Part shown: one piece after another, positions 52,462 through 62,743 of the stretch | Layout of the letters: each line of letters begins with the position of its first letter | How positions within the stretch are numbered: the stretch's first letter is position 1 | From: Phaeodactylum tricornutum CCAP 1055/1 | Taxonomy: Eukaryota; Bacillariophyta; Bacillariophyceae; Surirellales; Neidiaceae | Direction: 5' to 3' | Length of the DNA stretch: 64,000 nt | Assembly: GCF_000150955.2 (NCBI RefSeq) | Contig: NC_011682.1 | Coordinates: forward strand, 654,897-718,896 | Translations under genes and position numbers: made by a program | The notes under the pieces: model-generated | The model's database searches: none | What the model was told of the DNA's origin: nothing | What the model saw: only the letters and a program-made list of their open reading frames with translations

Positions 52462-53908
52462 ATGGCAACCATTACTGATCTCGTTCCTCCCGGTGTGGTC
52501 ACTGGTGACAATCTCACGACGCTTTTGGAGCATGCGCGAGCGAATGGATACGCGATTCCCGCCGTCAACTGTACCAGGTACGTGGATTCACGTCGTTCGT
52601 ACCCAAAGATTCGACGGGAAATAGAGATTCCGGAAAGACTGTTCGATCGTCTCGTCGAAAGAGGCCCTCAGATTGATCGAGTTGCTCGTAGAGCGGGTTT
52701 TGGCTTACCTTCCTTCGTCTCGTGCGTGACCTTACGGTAATTTCGAATTCTCACCCGACTCTGGTTTTTCTCGCTCTCGTTTGTTTGCTAATTTGCGTGC
52801 TTGTTTCGTTCATCCGTCCAGTTCTTCGACGGCCAACGCTGTCCTTGAAGCCGGCCGCAAGTCCAAATCCCCCGTCATTATCCAGGTCTCCAACGGTGGT
52901 GGTTCCTTCATGGCGGGAAAGGGATACAAGGACGCCGACTCGGCTACCGTCGGATCGGTCGCTTTGGCGGTACACGTGCGTTCCGTCGCCAAGTACTACG
53001 GAATCCCCGTCATCCTTCATTCCGACCACTGTGCCAAAAAACTCCTGCCCTGGTTCGACGGTATGTTGGCAGCGGACGAAGACTTTTTCGCCAAATACGG
53101 AGAACCCCTCTTTGGATCCCACATGCTCGATCTCTCCGAAGAACCGGACGAGGAGAACATTGCCATTTGCGTCGAATACTTCAAGCGCATGGTGCCCATG
53201 AAGATTTGGCTAGAAATGGAAATCGGCATTACGGGAGGAGAAGAAGACGGAGTCAACAACGAGGACGTTGACCCCGACAAGCTCTACACTACCCCCGAAC
53301 AGGTGTACTCGGTCTACCAGGCCCTCTCCCAGGTGGGGGACATGTTCTCCATCGCCGCTGCTTTCGGCAACGTCCACGGAGTCTACAAACCGGGTAACGT
53401 CAAACTCAGTCCGGAGCGACTCGTTAAGCACCAGGAGTACACCAAGAAAATGATCGACTCCAGTCTGACCCATCCCCTCTTCCTCGTCATGCATGGCGGT
53501 TCCGGCAGCACGGACGAAGAAATCCAAACCGCCGTCAAGGCCGGCGTCGTCAAGATGAACATTGACACCGACACGCAGTGGTCGTACTGGGACGGACTCC
53601 GCGGATTCGAAAAGGAAAAGCGCGACTACTTGCAGGGACAGATCGGCAATCCCACGGGCGCCGACAAGCCCAACAAGAAATTCTACGATCCCCGCGTCTG
53701 GGTCCGCAAGGCCGAAGAGGCCATGGTGGTTCGCGTCATGACCAGCTGCGAGAAACTGAACTCGGCCGGTACCTACGAACCATCCAACGAACCGGGATCG
53801 CCGCAGTTGGGTCAGCCCTTGAAGACGCCCAGTCCCGTCGTGCTCATGGCCGCCGGTGCCCTGGCCGGGTCCGCCGCCACGCTCTTGCTCAAGACCTTGG
53901 GCAAGTAG
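52462..53908 (+). CDS. FBA: Class II fructose-bisphosphate aldolase with hydrophobic C-terminal tail (two exons)
   Basis: Exons 52462-52577 and 52822-53908 join across a 244-base GT-AG intron to give 400 residues. The enzyme interconverts fructose 1,6-bisphosphate with two triose phosphates using Zn. Landmarks: NCTSSSTANAVLEAG across the splice site; ILHSDHCAKKLLPW with the catalytic Asp and zinc His; EIGITGGEEDGV; FGNVHGVY and LVMHGGSGS (zinc and phosphate loops); and MNIDTDTQW. There is no N-terminal leader, so it is likely cytosolic. The last 25 residues are hydrophobic (VVLMAAGALAGSAATLLLK) and absent from ordinary class II aldolases; they look like a tail anchor. Diatoms have several aldolases of both classes; which numbered isoform this is I cannot say for certain. 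Confidence 0.95.
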
Positions 53909-54522
53909 AAAAGACAAGCACTTCGTAACGTGCCTTGCGTTTAGAGCCAAGGTCAAAGTCTTTTTTGTTTACGTGAAAGTATTTGCATCGGTATATAGTT
54001 TGTGTCGATAGTTATAGGGTAGGTAGAGGTAGGTGGGTACGTAGTTTCCTTCCGGAAAATACCGTTACGGTTATTATTGTTCCGTTGGGGAAGATTCGAT
54101 CACGTACCGCGGTGTGAACCCTCCTGTTGTCGCAGGGTTTATTGGTGGAATGACACCGATGTTCGGAGAGTTTGTGGTACGGTACGGTTATGGTGCATGG
54201 AGAGTTGGACTCGCGGCGCTCGGACGACTCACGTCAAAGTCGCGTGGAAATGAAACGCCGTCTGTTCTTTCTACGACACGTAAGTGGGTGTCTCTAATTG
54301 TGAGTCCGATCCGGTACTGACGAAGGACGGCATCTTCCGTCAAGTCCTTTCCCCCCTTTTGGTTCACGCGTTCCGGACGCAACGAGAAAGTAGATCGTCC
54401 TACGGAACACGAAACCGCAACCCGTGGGACCAAATCTGTGAGAGGCACACGAACGCCAAGGCTTGACCCCCCGATATTCCAAGTCAACCTTTCAACAAGT
54501 CACCAACGATCCACATCCCAGT
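53909..54522. other. Intergenic, aldolase 3' end to ccdA promoter
   Basis: About 610 bases between two plus-strand genes. GGTAGGTAGAGGTAGGTGGG near 54015 is a small purine-rich repeat. No frame of interest. Confidence 0.5.
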
Positions 54523-55671
54523 ATGACTGGTATTGTACGGACAGGAACCAGCAAGGCGAGCCTAATGAGACTGCTCTTTGTCGTTGCTGCAATCAGCATG
54601 ACGGGAAGACTGACATCGGCTTTTGTTTCTCCGACGACTGTTCCACTGACTGGTAGGACTGCATACACTCCCGGCGTGTTTCCCGAGTACCATCGGATAG
54701 AGACGCACCTTCCTCCTCTTACTCGACCTGCTACGTCGACGTCTCTTAGTATGATTAGTTGGGAAGACGTGGTGTATCACGCACAGTCGCTCGCTACCAA
54801 CCTCGCCTCCGTCAGTCTCGAAGACCCCGCCAATCTCGTCACCTCTCTACCCATCATGTACGGAGCCGGTTTGTTGACCTCCTTTTCCCCTTGCGTATGG
54901 GGACTCTTGCCTTTGACCATGTCTTACATTTCCAACGCTGCCGGAGAGCGTCAGGATCAACAAACGACGCTGCCCACCTTGGCCTTTGCCGCTGGACTCG
55001 CCGTTGTCTTTTGCAGTTTGGGCATGGCCGCCGTCGAACTCGGCGGGGTCTTTGGTGGTAGTACCTCCAGCAGTGTACTCCTGCCTCTCTTCTCGAACGT
55101 CATTTGCCTCGCCATGGGCTTGAAGTTGTTGGAACTCGTCGAGTTCCCCTTGCCTTCGTTCAACGCCTTGTCGTCCGCGCCACGGTCGTTCGGAAATTCC
55201 GACCAATCCTCCGGCCAGGCCGCACCCGAACTCCTGCTGGTCGGTGAGGATGGGCTCCTCACGATGGATTCCTCGCGCTCGCGTAGTCGCGACGAAAAAG
55301 GATCGTTGGTGCGGACCTTTTTGCTGGGCGGCTCGTCGGCCTTGGTGGCCTCACCCTGCGCCACGCCCGTCCTGACTTCCATCCTCGCCTTTGTCGCCAA
55401 GGCACAAAACCCCGCACTGGGAGCCGCCCTCTTGCTGGGTTACACGCTAGGATACTCCACACCGCTTTTGATCATTGCCAGTACCGGAGGCAAGGCTCTC
55501 AATAATTTGAAACAGCAGGAACGGGCCGAAGGGGGAGCCAGTGTGTACGGGAAAATTGCTCCCTGGGTCACACCCTTGACGGGAGGCATTCTGCTGTGGT
55601 ACGGGACGAATGGTTTGTTGACGGCCATTCTCGGTGATCCCTCCATGGCCGGCCTACCGGTCCTCGAATAG
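54523..55671 (+). CDS. ccdA: Plastid-targeted CcdA/DsbD-type thiol-transport protein
   Basis: CcdA carries reducing power across the thylakoid membrane for cytochrome c haem attachment. The 382 residues show the paired Cys-Pro motifs at the start of each three-helix repeat: FSPCVWGLLPLT and ASPCATPVLTSIL. Six hydrophobic helices surround them (LAFAAGLAVVFCSLGMA, GAALLLGYTLGYSTPLLIIA). The N-terminus has a hydrophobic signal (LLFVVAAISMTG) ending in LTSAFVSPTT, the SAF-type cleavage site with Phe that marks import into secondary red-type plastids. The start was set at the ATG at 54523; the second Met, in ASLMRLLF, also precedes the signal. A 45-residue loop between the repeats, rich in Ser and charged residues, is longer than usual. 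System II cytochrome c assembly is the likely pathway. Confidence 0.94.
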   Translation: MTGIVRTGTSKASLMRLLFVVAAISMTGRLTSAFVSPTTVPLTGRTAYTPGVFPEYHRIETHLPPLTRPATSTSLSMISWEDVVYHAQSLATNLASVSLEDPANLVTSLPIMYGAGLLTSFSPCVWGLLPLTMSYISNAAGERQDQQTTLPTLAFAAGLAVVFCSLGMAAVELGGVFGGSTSSSVLLPLFSNVICLAMGLKLLELVEFPLPSFNALSSAPRSFGNSDQSSGQAAPELLLVGEDGLLTMDSSRSRSRDEKGSLVRTFLLGGSSALVASPCATPVLTSILAFVAKAQNPALGAALLLGYTLGYSTPLLIIASTGGKALNNLKQQERAEGGASVYGKIAPWVTPLTGGILLWYGTNGLLTAILGDPSMAGLPVLE

Positions 55672-55790
55672 GTAAACCCAAAGACGAGTAGGGTCTTGTG
55701 CAGTCAATGGCTCTACCGGACCGCAGGGAACGAATGCCAAAATGCACGAATTCGTACGTCTAACGCATCCATTATCAGTAACAATATAAT

Positions 55791-56591
55791 CTACTTTTCA
55801 AGCAACCCAGTTCGCTCGAGTGCCTCGACACGGTACAATACATCCAATACACCAGGTGTGACGAGATTTTGCGCACACATTCGTTGGATTTCGGGTAAGG
55901 TGGACCACATGGTCGCATCGGCATCGTCCGCCGGTCGTAAGATGGGCAACACGGACTTTGCCTTGGTCAATTCGGCAAAGCACTGGGCAATCACGTAGTG
56001 ATAGCCTTCTCCGATGGAATCGGACGTGCCAATGGTGGAATTGTGCCACCGTAATGCGTCCCAATCGTCCGGCGATTCGTGCCAATCCGTTTCTTCCCGC
56101 AATTCCCGTTGACCGCCGTCCAGCGTCGACTCGCCGTACTCGATTTTTCCGCCTGGAAAACTCCAGATCCCCTTGTTGGGTGCCTGACCCCGTTGCACCA
56201 ATAAATAGTAGGTTTCTGGTGGACCCCGAAGCTCCGATGACGACGACCGACCGACCAGATTACACCTAACCACTACCGACACTGCTGCTCGGGGAATAGT
56301 AGGTATGTGAGTCGCCGACGACGACATCGACGATGACAATGATGACGACAAGGCCAGCGGTAAAATTGAACGGCGCCTTCGATTTGCAGGGGCTGCGAAT
56401 GAGGCTTGGTAATGCGAACGAGGTTGACTTTGGCACTGGAGCCGTTCCGGAGACAATTGAAGTGCACGAAAAGCAAGCGCGGAGCCACATCGCGGATGCA
56501 TGATACCCGTGCAAACAAATGCAATCCTCCAAAGGCTCGCCGCGAGTGAAAGGAATAAGGGTATACAAGAGAGGCTAGAAATCCTGACCAT
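55791..56591 (-). CDS. Nudix hydrolase with N-terminal leader
   Basis: The 266-residue protein contains a complete Nudix box, G-x5-E-x7-R-E-x-x-E-E, in GGKIEYGESTLDGGQRELRE followed by ET (about residues 145-167). It is preceded by the usual strand LLVQRGQAPNKGIWSFPGG. Such enzymes cleave nucleoside diphosphates linked to another group. The W-x-F-P-G-G-K-I-E-x-G-E pattern resembles ADP-ribose or NADH pyrophosphatases and MutT-type enzymes. The N-terminus is a hydrophobic signal (SLSCIPLFLSLAASLWRIAF). A Ser/Arg-rich, acid-poor region follows, so transport to the plastid or another membrane-bounded compartment is likely. Substrate not predictable. Start at the ATG at 56591. Confidence 0.9.
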   Translation of the reverse strand: MVRISSLSCIPLFLSLAASLWRIAFVCTGIMHPRCGSALAFRALQLSPERLQCQSQPRSHYQASFAAPANRRRRSILPLALSSSLSSSMSSSATHIPTIPRAAVSVVVRCNLVGRSSSSELRGPPETYYLLVQRGQAPNKGIWSFPGGKIEYGESTLDGGQRELREETDWHESPDDWDALRWHNSTIGTSDSIGEGYHYVIAQCFAELTKAKSVLPILRPADDADATMWSTLPEIQRMCAQNLVTPGVLDVLYRVEALERTGLLEK

Positions 56592-56864
56592 AGTACGAAC
56601 CGCTTTGTCGTAGTGCCTGTTTGAAATAACGTACAGAAATCCCCTGTCGTCATTTTTTACAATCGTCCGGCGACACTATGACGCAGGTATGGACAGTGAC
56701 CGATACCGTACCTATCACTAACAGCCAGTCCAAGATCACTTCCGCCACAAATGCGGTGTACACATCTCTTTGATTGAAAATGCGAATTCGAAAAAAAACT
56801 GGCCAATCTAGAGATAAGAAATCATGAACTGTAAAGCTCTGGTCAATCAATCTACCCATTTACA
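56592..56864. other. Gap between two minus-strand genes
   Basis: About 270 bases, AT-rich; nothing recognised beyond the expected Nudix promoter. Confidence 0.4.
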
Positions 56865-58433
56865 CTAATCCAACCCCAACGCCAGGAGTACATAGTCTCT
56901 CCAGGTCCAGTCCGACAAGCTTCGTTCCAGGCTATCGTACCCAGCCGTGGTCATTGTGCTTCTTTCCAAGCCCATGGACGATCGCGGATCCATCATGACT
57001 TGCATCACATAAAAGGGAACTTGCGCAGCCCCACCACGTATACTTGTTGCCAGTTTGGACACCCTTCGTCGTCGGCTCCACAGAAAGTGTAAGTACAATC
57101 GCGTACATACGAGTCGACGAAGCAAGGGAAGGAAGGGTGCTCGTTGCGGGGCGAACAGCATTCTACTGCTACCCCAGAAAACGTCTACCATCAGTAATAG
57201 GCCCACCGCTAGCTCAAGAGCTAGACTAAACTTGGAAGTGAGCTTGGCTAAGATGGCTTGCTTTTTGGTAGCATCTGCTTTGCGCCAAATCTCGGGAGTT
57301 ACCAAAAGGCTCATGAAAGCATCAATTGCGCTTTTGAAAAAGGCGAGGATACGTTTGGCAGTCGCTGCGGCGCCTTCGTCTCCAATTGAACTGCACGTCC
57401 ACAACACCAGCACATCCGATATCACCAACGCAGACGACACGAGCTCCCGCAAGAGGACGGGTCCTACCAAAAGCGCGGGAACCATTCGGTGCTCCTGCCA
57501 CCATTCCGTTGTCGCTCCCATGTTGGTCGGTAGCCAAAGAAGAATACAAGCAGAGTAAAAGACGTACTGTGATACGGGGTCCGCCGCCAACTGTTCCATC
57601 CATAGACGGGCTTTCCGCAAGCCCACTTCCGGGATCGCGCGTGCGGTTAGAAAGCTAGCCGCAATGAGTCCGGATATGTGCTTGACCATGGCAAATAGCA
57701 TGCACCGCTTCATTAAAGTCAAAGCTAACGGACTGCCTTTTGGCAAGGCCATTCCACCGAGTGCAGCCACGGTTGCCAGCACGCTGCAAACGCACTGCAA
57801 GGCATGGGCGCCACCGTGAGACTTCAAAAAGTAGTACATGACTACCGAAGTCGGCGCTGCCTCGACACCACCCCCCTCGTCGTCTTCCAAAAAACTAGCA
57901 GCCAACGCAATTTTCTGCTCGATTAAAATATGCTGTTGATCCGAGGCGCCCAAGGCCCAGCCGACGGAACGCACGGATTGGTCAATGCTTTCCAACAAGG
58001 GACTTTCACTCCGCCAATCGTCCGCGCGATCTCTAATTGCGTCACCCAATGCTTTGGCCGAATCCTTCTCTTTCAACGCTTCTTCAATTTTGGGTCGACT
58101 GCTGTGGCTGGACTTTGCTCTCTTTTTCCTTAAAGCAACTTTGGTTGAATCTGGAGTGCTAGCAATAGTCGCTTTTCGTTTTTTCTTGCGTTGGGTGTTG
58201 CTCTTGCTCGTTGAGGCTCCTCCTCTGAGGAGCTCAATTGGATACATTCTTGTAGTATGCCGTAGCGTTGTTTCCCTGAAATGTTTCCAGGATGTTGGTG
58301 AGGACGATCCAGCATCCACTAGTAAGGCCAATCCCGATGATAACGTTCGGGAATACCACGAAATCGAGACTCCAAGCATCAGTAACGCTTTTCCAGACCG
58401 CTTTCTTCTAAAGCTTGTAGCATCCTGTGTCAT
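56865..58433 (-). CDS. Unrecognised 522-residue multi-pass membrane protein
   Basis: One intron-free frame from the ATG at 58433. Residues 12-42 are moderately hydrophobic (ALLMLGVSISWYS, SSGLALLVDAGSS) and may be a leader. Then LLRGGAS and a Lys-rich segment (TQRKKKRKATIAS) follow, with a charged helix to about residue 150. Residues 200-440 hold several hydrophobic segments (CVCSVLATVAALGGMALP, YSACILLWLPTNMG, LELAVGLLLMVDVFWG). The C-terminus is soluble and ends RDYVLLALGLD. The layout suggests an integral membrane protein of the ER or plastid envelope. No family recognised. Confidence 0.72.
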   Translation of the reverse strand: MTQDATSFRRKRSGKALLMLGVSISWYSRTLSSGLALLVDAGSSSPTSWKHFRETTLRHTTRMYPIELLRGGASTSKSNTQRKKKRKATIASTPDSTKVALRKKRAKSSHSSRPKIEEALKEKDSAKALGDAIRDRADDWRSESPLLESIDQSVRSVGWALGASDQQHILIEQKIALAASFLEDDEGGGVEAAPTSVVMYYFLKSHGGAHALQCVCSVLATVAALGGMALPKGSPLALTLMKRCMLFAMVKHISGLIAASFLTARAIPEVGLRKARLWMEQLAADPVSQYVFYSACILLWLPTNMGATTEWWQEHRMVPALLVGPVLLRELVSSALVISDVLVLWTCSSIGDEGAAATAKRILAFFKSAIDAFMSLLVTPEIWRKADATKKQAILAKLTSKFSLALELAVGLLLMVDVFWGSSRMLFAPQRAPFLPLLRRLVCTRLYLHFLWSRRRRVSKLATSIRGGAAQVPFYVMQVMMDPRSSMGLERSTMTTAGYDSLERSLSDWTWRDYVLLALGLD

Positions 58434-59203
58434 GATCGAATAAAAGCGAGCTTTCTACAAGTCAATGGGACCTAGTGCCAATTGTGTGGAAGGAGCAACG
58501 CAATAGATGCTGAACATCTCTGGCCTTGAGGTTTTTACATCGCTTTTTCCCGTGGCACAGTGCGCTTGCTTTTTCTTCCAATTTTGCATTTCTTGTCCTG
58601 CCTTTAGTGCGTCTGTTGTCTCCACGTTACAGTCACCGTCTGTCGTCCATCCTCCGACGTGCTCATGTTAGAAATGATCATCGGATATGTCACATCCAGA
58701 TCCGGATTCTCTCTTCTTTAGCTCTACTAAGAGCAAGTCCCAACAGCATTCAGTTAATGATCGCATTCGTCCGATAGCATCTTCGAGTGACCGACGTGCT
58801 TTAAGAGTTAATCATAAATTACAAATATGAAGTCCTTTCAAAAAGGCAAGGTGGTAATGCCGTGACGAACACCGTCCAAAACGTAGAGTCTCTCTTCAAG
58901 TAGTGTAGCCAGAAACCATACAAGGATGTGGGGGTTTAACGATTGGTCTTCGGAGGCATCTTCTATTTTACATATGAAGGACAACAGAAGTCCTCTTTTG
59001 AGATTTCGTCGGAGGCTATTGATGTGAAAACTATTCATGACGTCATGTGGTACTGTTTGAACTTGATCCAGACATGCAAAATTTATGTCAGGTCCTCTCC
59101 GTCTTGTGACCATCCGGAGTCCGGGTCTGCAGATAGCCACAACTGACTGTGACAGTGACAATGATGGACGAACTGTGAATTCAAACATGATTCGACAAGA
59201 AAC
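58434..59203. other. Divergent intergenic region
   Basis: About 770 bases between the divergent membrane-protein gene and the LURP-one-like gene. Short frames only. GACTGTGACAGTGACAATGATGG near 59145-59165 is a small imperfect repeat. Confidence 0.5.
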
Positions 59204-60019
59204 ATGGTCTTATCAACCGTGCAAGTCATCACGATGAGAGCTTTTCTTCTCCTTCTACTAAGCAATTTGCCTAATTTCAGCTGTTGCTGGGTACCCATGT
59301 ATGCACCATGCCGTGCCCTTCACCGACGTTCGACAAAAATTGGCGTGAAAAACATCCTTTCGGATATTGGGGACATGCTGTTTGGCGGAGACCTGGTACC
59401 GCAAGCGACCTTGCCCTACGGAAAATCATTGGACGTGGTCAACGCGGACGAATCGACCGTCTACGCGGTACAGGAACGTGGGATCAGCTTCTCGGGTGAG
59501 GACTTTGACGTATGGGACACGTTTACGAATACGCAAAGGTACTGGGTGCGCGGCGCGATGCTCCATCTTCCTGGCAAGGATAAGATGAGAATCCTGGGAC
59601 CCGATAGTCAAGTCAAAGCAATACTGGAGCGCAAAATGCCGTCATTAAAACCAACCTACGATATTTACCGAGGATACGGCAACGAAAAGATTGGTTGGAT
59701 AGAGAAGAAGACATTTGCGTTGATGGATACGTTTGAAGTGTTTGTTGAAGCCGAAAAGAGAGGACCGTTCGGTTCGTCAACGCCCGCATTCAAGATCGAA
59801 GGTGACTTTCTAGATTACCGATTCTCTTTTAAAAACTCGAAGGAAGAAGTTGTTGCGAAGGTGAAGAAAGACGGATGGGTTCAGTTTGACGCGTTTAACC
59901 ACTATCAAATCGAGGTTGCCCCAGGAATGGATCCGTTGCTTGTAATTGCATGTGCGTGCGCTATCGACGAAGAATTTGACGAGGAGCACAAAAAAGAAAG
60001 CTTAGCGAAGAAAGATTGA
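59204..60019 (+). CDS. LURP-one-related (tubby-like fold) protein with signal peptide
   Basis: 271 residues. A signal peptide is likely at the start (MRAFLLLLLSNLPNFSC, beginning at the second Met). After it come 190 residues of alternating beta-strand pattern: DVWDTFTNTQRYWVRGAMLH, DKMRILGPDSQVKAILERK, YDIYRGYGNEKIGWIEKK, PAFKIEGDFLDYRFSF, KVKKDGWVQF, then YQIEVAPGMDPLLVIACACA. This order is the LURP-one/scramblase-type barrel closed by a central hydrophobic helix. Plant members are linked to defence, but the molecular role of the family is unclear. The leader suggests a secreted, ER or plastid location (AP-type site not obvious). The first Met (59204) lies only ten residues upstream of the second. 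Confidence 0.78.
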   Translation: MVLSTVQVITMRAFLLLLLSNLPNFSCCWVPMYAPCRALHRRSTKIGVKNILSDIGDMLFGGDLVPQATLPYGKSLDVVNADESTVYAVQERGISFSGEDFDVWDTFTNTQRYWVRGAMLHLPGKDKMRILGPDSQVKAILERKMPSLKPTYDIYRGYGNEKIGWIEKKTFALMDTFEVFVEAEKRGPFGSSTPAFKIEGDFLDYRFSFKNSKEEVVAKVKKDGWVQFDAFNHYQIEVAPGMDPLLVIACACAIDEEFDEEHKKESLAKKD

Positions 60020-61969
60020 TAATATTTCCAGGCCAGGCTAGTAGAGCCAAAATAGCAGGTCGCTCCGCTATCATACATTTACAATTACTACCGGATAAGC
60101 AATATCGACTTACAAGGACAATCATAATCGAAAGGAAAGGGTTCTATAACATCAGTCCTTACATCGAATCTCTGCTCTAAAATTATTGCCTTTCATCCAG
60201 TTCATGTTCCTCGTTGACGGAGGGAACGTCTGTTCTACCGTTACAACCTCGATTAAAACTATTGCCCCTTTTTCCTTCAGATTGGCTCAATTCTGAATCT
60301 GATTTCTGATTCTATGATAGTGGCCTCTCACCTTTGTTCTCAGCAAACGTACGTTTGACTGATTGTGCAGAAAGACTAAGTTCGGGACAGAACTGAGATT
60401 TTTAATTGCAAAATCCGGTTAGCAATCTCTATGATTAACCAATGCATCTGTCGTGAAATGACCGTCAGTCATGTGTCCGTACTTCGGACTGATAAAGGAA
60501 CAAACGGACGAACGTCTAACTGACGTTGGGTGGAAAATATATGTATTCATGTGATGAGAATTATCTGTTTAGGAAAGCAAGACTATGTGCGATGAAGCAA
60601 GCGAAGTTCAAATATGATTAATTGGAACAAGAGCAAATGTTGGCGAGAGTGAGCGGTTGAAATGAGCGAAGTCAATCGTGTGAAAAACACATTAGAAAAT
60701 AGGTTTAAACCCCACAATAAGAACAAGAGTTTGGAAGGAAGTTGACTAACTGTTATCCTACGTAGAGTGAGCAGAGAGGGTCGAGATTTCAACAAGCGTC
60801 TAGGTTAAGCTAATAAAACGATTGGTATTTTCGCAAATAGTGTAATTTTCACCACTGCTCATCCCGAATAGTGGATCTCTCTATTCGAAACTACGAAGTT
60901 GGTGCGGAGTAGCATTACTTGCTTTTCTTACTGCTTGCCCACCAACTAACTCGTGGGACAAAAGAATTGAATATTGTACCGACAGCTAGCTACCCTAGCA
61001 TTCATGGACACACTTTAGCCAACGCGGCATTGCTTCGCCTGTAAACCAACTTTCAAAGAAGCACCTATTACATGGCAGGCACGGTACCCACAGTTTTCCC
61101 TGCATTGATCGCTGGCAAAAGGGAGAGACTGCAAGCTTTCCGAGGAGTGAATCTGTTGTCAAATTTTTTGTTAGCCTGTTCACTCTTTGTGTATCAACAT
61201 TTTGACGCCAGGAAATACATTAGACGTCGCCGGCGGCACTTACTGTTCGCCTTACCAAGTCATCCTTCTTCACGGTGCAGCAGAAAGAACTTGCGTCGAC
61301 GCCAATCAAGGTCAGCCTATACTGTTCGGAAAATGTTCTAACGTGTTTTGTACATTTGCGGTAAGTGATCTCCTAGATCGAAGGATTACCGATTGCGTTA
61401 AACCTGAGCATTACAGATGCGCACGCCGAGCTTGCCGCTGCGTTGCATTTTCACCTAGGCTATCTGCTCCTCAGTCAAGTTTGATGCTATTCAGGAACGG
61501 TTTGCTAAGGGAAAATAGGCGTTGTAAAAGACTGTCCGAGGCGCCATTCTTGGTGCAATGTAGAAAGCTGCGCTCAATAGGACGTTTCCAAGAATAGGGG
61601 CTCGAGAAGCTTTGCTTTAATTGCCTGATGACCAAAGAGTATAGAGCCATCGTTAAGTTTGAATGAATACACATCCAACAAGGAGGGCTTCAAAAAGCGC
61701 TTCTCGGTGCTTTCTCTTTGTAATATTTAACTGTCGACCCATATTATTCCTTCAATCCCAGCGATTTGGGGAATATTTGTGGAATTACTTTAGCCAGAAA
61801 GCCCACTTCGCAAACCAGATACATACCTTTTCCACATGTAAGTACACAATCATTTAAACCCTAATGTTGATTAAATAAAAATTGAGCGATGTGTGTGGTA
61901 TATTCTATGCATTCAAATTTCCAAAGCTATGGCAAGGCACATGAGCATCAAAGGTTGAACCATCATCTG
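60020..61969. other. 1.95-kb gene-poor, AT-rich region, one possible short spliced frame
   Basis: No convincing gene. On the plus strand near 61190-61480 a frame (GNTLDVAGGTYCSPYQVILL and on to GKCSNVFCTFA) runs into GTAAGT and, about 55 bases later, TTACAG. A small spliced gene or a remnant is therefore possible, but neither end could be defined. No RNA gene recognised. Confidence 0.35.
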
Positions 61970-62743
61970 TCATATCATTTCCAAACCCACCCGAGCCAAA
62001 GATTCGCGCAAATTGGTAAGAGACTGACTTTTTGGGAGTTGCGCTCGGAAAGCGTCTGCTGTACAAGAAGGGCTTTCACTTTCGCAGTCCTGTCGTTGCC
62101 GTTCGAGCCGAGCCTGTTCCAATTCCAGGATGTCTGCGTATGACAATCCCGAAACAACTTGCAACCTGTAAGTTCTCTGATACAAAGCCAACCGCGAGGC
62201 TTTATGTCGTGTCCACGAGCATTTGCGTTGTTTTGCCTTGGCTTCAAAAATATCAATGGGAATACTTTCGCCTTCAACAAAATCCCAGTCCAGGGCCAAT
62301 GGAAAAACGTCGGTCAAGGGATGATCCCCCACCGTGAGGTTGTATTCTCGCACGCAAACGGAGGAAAACCGTACGCCTGCTGAAGTGTTGTCCACAACAA
62401 TAGCACCCTCTGCGTCGTCGGTCGATGAAAATAACGAACCTTCGTCTTCATCGAAATCGGAATCACTGGATTCGATCATAGTGGGGCATGTGAGATCGGA
62501 GTCTTGTTTCAAAAAGGCGGGTGAAAGAACGGAAAATTCTTCTTCTTTCGTTTCCGGACTGCTTTCGGTGAATTCAATTGTGGAATTGGTAGAAGCAGGG
62601 CTTATAGGCACTGAATGTGAAGTACGATCGTCCCCATCACCGATCAATGGAAAGTCGGCCCATCCAAAGCTGATGTTCTCATCCTTCAAACCGGAAGAAG
62701 GCGGCTCGATTGCAAACGTATGCGAAGATGAAGCAGTAAGCAT
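61970..62743 (-). CDS. Diatom-type protein with VRFSSVCVREYNLTVGDHP motif
   Basis: 257 residues from the ATG at 62743. The first 120 residues are Ser- and acid-rich (ESSDSDFDEDEGSLFSSTDD). Then comes the conserved block VRFSSVCVREYNLTVGDHP, followed by PLALDWDF, which belongs to a motif recurring in many diatom and other algal proteins of unknown role (V-x-F-x-x-V-x-V-R-E-Y...GD-x-P). A basic helical region follows (KQRKCSWTRHKASRLALYQR), with a Leu/Arg/Glu helix (YADILELEQARLERQRQD). No membrane segment. Perhaps a nuclear or signalling protein; function unknown. Confidence 0.75.
   Translation of the reverse strand: MLTASSSHTFAIEPPSSGLKDENISFGWADFPLIGDGDDRTSHSVPISPASTNSTIEFTESSPETKEEEFSVLSPAFLKQDSDLTCPTMIESSDSDFDEDEGSLFSSTDDAEGAIVVDNTSAGVRFSSVCVREYNLTVGDHPLTDVFPLALDWDFVEGESIPIDIFEAKAKQRKCSWTRHKASRLALYQRTYRLQVVSGLSYADILELEQARLERQRQDCESESPSCTADAFRAQLPKSQSLTNLRESLARVGLEMI

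Noticed and set aside
53210-53956. Long antisense frame opposite the aldolase.
   Set aside because: A codon-bias shadow of a highly expressed gene; it contains no domain.
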